From assembly GCA_900557435.1 (NCBI GenBank), contig USSH01000065.1:1-10283 (forward strand): DNA of 10,283 nucleotides. The letters run 5' to 3'. The position numbers and the translations under genes were made by a program. The stretch's first letter is position 1. Each line of letters starts with the position of its first letter. Shown piece after piece: positions 6,610 to 10,283 of this stretch. The notes beneath the pieces were generated by a model. The model did not search any database, was not told the DNA's origin, and saw only the letters and a list, made by a program, of their open reading frames with translations. This DNA is from an uncultured Coprococcus sp. (GTDB taxonomy: Bacteria > Bacillota > Clostridia > Lachnospirales > Lachnospiraceae).

Positions 6610-7281
6610 GTGGGAAATATATTTAGAAAAGCATTTGTCAAATCAATCCCTATCATGTGCAGCTATTTGTTCGTCAGCATGGCATATGGGATCATGATGG
6701 AGAATGCCGGATTCAAATGGTATTATTCACTGCTGGTCAGCCTGACGGTGTACACAGGAGCGTACCAGTTTGTGCTTGTGACGCTGCTTTCAAGCGGAGC
6801 CTCCACACTCACAATGGCGCTCACTGCATTTCTGATGAATAGCAGGCAGAGCTTCTATGCACTGACATTTGTGGATGAATTCAACCGTATGGGAAAGCGG
6901 AAATTATATATGATACATACAATGACGGATGAGACTTATGCCGTGAACTGCACCCTGCCGGATACCGGTAAGGAGAAACAGGGCATCATGTTCTGGGTGG
7001 CTTTTTTGTCGAGGTGTTACTGGATGATCGGTGCGGTTGCCGGGGGAATCCTGGGTCAGATCATTCCGATTGATATGACGGGGATTGATTTCTGTATGAC
7101 GGCGCTGTTTGTCATCATATTTATCGATCAGTGGGAGAAGGCGGAGAGTCATATCCCAGCGATCGCTGGAATTGTGATAGCGTCGGTGTGTCTGCTGGTT
7201 GTTGGACCTCAGTATTTTCTTCTGCCGTCACTCATCATAGCGTCAGCAGTGCTGGTGGTGTGGAATATGAGGAGAAAATAG
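6610..7281 (+). CDS. azlC: AzlC-type branched-chain amino acid permease subunit
   Basis: This is the larger membrane subunit of the AzlCD (BrnFE) exporter family, which exports branched-chain amino acids and their toxic analogues. The 223-aa protein has about six or seven hydrophobic segments (roughly 12-31, 38-60, 64-75, 127-150, 157-173, 182-198, 202-219) and the family marks N77-S-R79 and T106-D-E108. The N-terminus FRKAFVKSIPI fits AzlC well, which supports the GTG start at 6610. Its ribosome binding site is weak: a GGA six bases away, and a better AAAGGA sixteen bases away. The next gene is its usual partner azlD, but after a 172-bp gap rather than the common overlap. Substrate preference is inferred from the family. 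Confidence 0.9.
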   Translation: MGNIFRKAFVKSIPIMCSYLFVSMAYGIMMENAGFKWYYSLLVSLTVYTGAYQFVLVTLLSSGASTLTMALTAFLMNSRQSFYALTFVDEFNRMGKRKLYMIHTMTDETYAVNCTLPDTGKEKQGIMFWVAFLSRCYWMIGAVAGGILGQIIPIDMTGIDFCMTALFVIIFIDQWEKAESHIPAIAGIVIASVCLLVVGPQYFLLPSLIIASAVLVVWNMRRK

Positions 7282-7453
7282 ATCTAAGGTAAAATGAGAC
7301 AGCATTATTCTCAGCGTATTAGTAGAAGTTTTATTTATATCAGATCTGTCACATAAGCGGTCGGAACGATACGAATAATAATAGAAGAGCAATTATAAAA
7401 AACAGGATATGATATATAGAAAGAACAGTATATAGAAAGAACAGGAAACTACC
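7282..7453 (+). other. Unusually long azlC-azlD spacer
   Basis: No gene or clear terminator is visible in these 172 bases. The last 41 bases hold a perfect 16-bp tandem duplication ending at the azlD ribosome binding site. Nothing else is recognised. Confidence 0.6.
7413..7444 (+). repeat. Perfect 16-bp tandem duplication before azlD
   Basis: TATATAGAAAGAACAG occurs twice without a gap (7413-7428, 7429-7444). The second copy runs into AGGAA (7443-7447), the azlD ribosome binding site, six bases before the ATG. Copy number change here would alter the distance to the SD's upstream context but not the SD itself. Confidence 0.9.
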
Positions 7454-7777
7454 ATGAATACAAGATACATATTAATAGGAATTGCGGTGTCGGCAGTTGT
7501 AACATTTGCACTGAGGGCACTTCCATTCGTCATATTTGGTGGAAAAAGGCAGATGCCGGAGATGCTGGTGAAGCTCGGTAAGGTGCTTCCGGCGACCATC
7601 ATGGCGGTGCTCATAGTGTACTGTCTGAAGGGGGCGGTGGCGGCTCCGGTGGCAACTGGAATACCAAGTCTCATTGGCGTTCTGGTGACAGGCGGGACAT
7701 ACAAATGGAGGCACAATACGCTTCTCAGTATCCTGCTGGGAACTGCGAGTTATATGGTGATGTTGCGTCTGGTATGA
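7454..7777 (+). CDS. azlD: AzlD-type branched-chain amino acid transport subunit
   Basis: This is the small membrane subunit that works with AzlC in amino acid export. At 107 aa it has the normal size, with four hydrophobic segments at about 4-24, 44-60, 66-80 and 86-104. The family signatures are visible: R21-A-L-P-F after the first segment, L45-P-A-T and the late TYKWRHNTLLSI loop leading into the last helix. AGGAA six bases before the ATG supports the start. The pairing with azlC makes the assignment firm even though the spacer between them is long. No frameshift is seen. Confidence 0.9.
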   Translation: MNTRYILIGIAVSAVVTFALRALPFVIFGGKRQMPEMLVKLGKVLPATIMAVLIVYCLKGAVAAPVATGIPSLIGVLVTGGTYKWRHNTLLSILLGTASYMVMLRLV

Positions 7778-7833
7778 GAAAAAGAGGAGTGGAAAAATTC
7801 CATTGCTCTGAACCACTGTTTTTAGCAGTAATC

Positions 7834-7860
7834 TCTGCAATCGGATTGCGGATAATTTGT
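7834..7860 (+). terminator. Probable intrinsic terminator after azlD
   Basis: TCTGCAAT (7834-7841) pairs with ATTGCGGA (7845-7852) over 8 bp with one G-U, around the 3-nt loop CGG. A modest T-rich run, TAATTTGT, follows. It lies 57 bases after the azlD stop and before the predicted cysE promoter, which fits a transcription boundary. Confidence 0.45.
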
Positions 7861-7876
7861 ACGTAGAATCCCACTA

Positions 7877-7905
7877 TTGAATGAATGTGCATAATTTGTT
7901 AGAAT
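7877..7905 (+). promoter_or_regulatory. Predicted promoter for cysE-pfkA-trpS
   Basis: TTGAAT (7877-7882) and TAGAAT (7900-7905) are 17 bases apart, and the -10 has the extended TGn. The start site would be near 7912, just ahead of two hairpins. A second possible -10, TATAAT, lies at 7988-7993 with TTGAAC at 7967-7972, but their spacing (15) is short. Confidence 0.55.
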
Positions 7906-7919
7906 AGCTGTGTGTTTAT

Positions 7920-7970
7920 GTCAGCAAAGCTGACCAGCGGCTCGCATCAGGATTCGTGAGCGAATCTTGA
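7920..7970 (+). promoter_or_regulatory. Two hairpins in the cysE leader
   Basis: GTCAGC/GCTGAC (7920-7934, 6 bp, AAA loop) is followed by a 10-bp hairpin with loop TGAG: TCAGGATTCG (7947-7956) with CGAATCTTGA (7961-7970, one G-U). No U-tract follows, so these are not simple terminators. They may be a structured 5' leader or a copy of a dispersed palindromic intergenic element. I do not see the T-box core or a known riboswitch core. Confidence 0.6.
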
Positions 7971-8070
7971 ACGACGTAAGCATATATTATAATATGAAGA
8001 TATCATCGCAGTCGACTATGCTTGGTCAGGTGATATTTGGAGATATTATTAGAAAGGATCTGAAGAAGTA

Positions 8071-8970
8071 ATGGATAGATCAGACAAACAGAGAATTGAG
8101 GGGATCGTGCAGAGGATACTGGATGATTTCGGCGATGACAGAGCCATCAACAAGACGGATCTGTGCAACGAGCCGGATAAGACAGCCATTATCGATGTGA
8201 TAGACAAACTCATGAAGATTCTGTATCCGGGTTATTACAGCGACAAGCTGTATAAGATATACAGTCTGAAGAATAACATGTCTGTTATCATAGAGGATGT
8301 AATATTCCATCTGAAGAAACAGATCATGATAGTTCTCAGGTATTGCAAAAAGTTTCCTGAACTCACAGATGCAGAGCTTGAGGATAAGGCGATGGATATA
8401 ACATATGAATTCATGGATAAGATACCTCAGATAAGGGATTATCTTGAGACTGATATCCAGGCGGCATTTGACGGAGATCCTGCTGCGGGCAGCAAGGATG
8501 AGGTCATACTTTCATACCCTGGACTTTATGCGATATCTGTATACCGCATGGCACATGAGCTTTGTCTGTTGGAGGTTCCAATGATACCAAGGATCATGAC
8601 TGAGCACGCCCACAGTGTGACCGGAATAGACATTCATCCGGGTGCCACCATAGGAAAGTATTTCTTTATTGACCATGGTACTGGAATCGTTATCGGCGAG
8701 ACGACTGTTATCGGCGAGCATGTGAAGATATATCAGGGCGTGACTCTTGGAGGACTCTCTACACAGGGAGGTCAGAAGCTCAAGGGAGCCAAGAGACATC
8801 CAACCATCGGTGACAATGTAACCATCTATTCAGGCGCGTCCATCCTTGGAGGCGAGACTATCATCGAGGACAACGTTGTTGTGGGTGGTAATACATTTAT
8901 CACCAACTCAGTAGAGAAGGATACAAGGGTTACGGCTAAGAAGCAGGAGCTTCAGTATAAAAATAATTAG
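8071..8970 (+). CDS. cysE: Serine O-acetyltransferase (EpsC/SAT type)
   Basis: The enzyme transfers acetyl from acetyl-CoA to L-serine, giving O-acetylserine, the carbon skeleton for cysteine synthesis in the cytoplasm. The N-terminal half (1-150) is helical and ends with DIQAAFDGDPAA, which carries the conserved Asp136. The C-terminal part (about 185-280) is a left-handed beta-helix of hexapeptide repeats with IDIHPGA (H189), the catalytic pair D201-H202 (IDHGTGIVIGET) and H243 (RHPTIGD). The 299-aa length and the QKLKGAKRHP insert fit the longer EpsC-type enzymes rather than E. coli CysE, and the classic C-terminal GVPARIVG tail is absent. AAAGGA lies 12 bases upstream of the ATG, a loose spacing; an in-frame stop at 8050 rules out a longer form. 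pfkA follows after 11 bp. Confidence 0.93.
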   Translation: MDRSDKQRIEGIVQRILDDFGDDRAINKTDLCNEPDKTAIIDVIDKLMKILYPGYYSDKLYKIYSLKNNMSVIIEDVIFHLKKQIMIVLRYCKKFPELTDAELEDKAMDITYEFMDKIPQIRDYLETDIQAAFDGDPAAGSKDEVILSYPGLYAISVYRMAHELCLLEVPMIPRIMTEHAHSVTGIDIHPGATIGKYFFIDHGTGIVIGETTVIGEHVKIYQGVTLGGLSTQGGQKLKGAKRHPTIGDNVTIYSGASILGGETIIEDNVVVGGNTFITNSVEKDTRVTAKKQELQYKNN

Positions 8971-8981
8971 AGGACATACAA

Positions 8982-10283
<1,302 letters not shown>

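Noticed and set aside
6564..7169. GCGATCGC at 6564-6571 and again inside a 14-bp palindrome at 7156-7169, resembling the cyanobacterial HIP1 site
   Set aside because: There are only two copies, one of them within azlC coding sequence, and nothing else suggests a cyanobacterium. It is most likely coincidence.
7778..8070. T-box or cysteine-responsive riboswitch before cysE
   Set aside because: The T-box antiterminator core (AGGGTGGNACC-like) is absent, and no terminator with a U-run precedes cysE.

Overview
The window looks like chromosome from a Gram-positive Clostridia member, most likely Lachnospiraceae-like. Support comes from the AT-rich intergenic DNA around genes of moderate GC, purine-rich GGAGG-type ribosome binding sites, an EpsC-type serine acetyltransferase, an ATP-type PfkA and a tryptophanyl-tRNA synthetase of the '[11 protein letters not shown]' kind. 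The taxonomic call is an inference from protein style; no rRNA gene is present.

Left block (1-5006): an AT-rich leader holds a 38-bp sequence that recurs exactly at 6303-6340, a good sigma-A promoter, an 8-bp inverted repeat and a small, apparently frameshifted ORF with a 7-residue tandem repeat. This ORF overlaps the start of sbcD by ATGA. sbcD and sbcC follow as a tight two-gene operon encoding the SbcCD (Mre11-Rad50-type) DNA-end and hairpin nuclease. It is closed by a strong, bidirectional-looking terminator at 4971-5006.

Middle block (5007-6609): one gene on the minus strand encodes a PD-(D/E)XK-fold, Rpn/transposase-like putative nuclease with an SD-supported TTG start. It converges on sbcC. 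The roughly 470 bp beyond its start hold no convincing gene, but contain a 16-bp perfect palindrome, a 10-bp palindrome, the second copy of the 38-bp repeat, and a promoter with an inverted repeat and an 8-codon mini-ORF in front of azlC.

Right block (6610-10283): azlC and azlD encode a two-subunit branched-chain amino acid exporter and are unusually far apart (172 bp). A likely terminator follows azlD. Then come a promoter and a structured leader, followed by a co-oriented run of cysE (serine O-acetyltransferase), pfkA (6-phosphofructokinase) and the 5' part of trpS, which runs off the window. The 11-bp and 19-bp gaps suggest that cysE, pfkA and trpS are co-transcribed.

Most of the window is housekeeping. 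The least ordinary parts are the 38-bp direct repeat bracketing sbcDC plus the nuclease gene, the eroded ORF coupled to sbcD, and the palindromes and leaders in the intergenic DNA. I see no clear evidence for a new multi-gene system.
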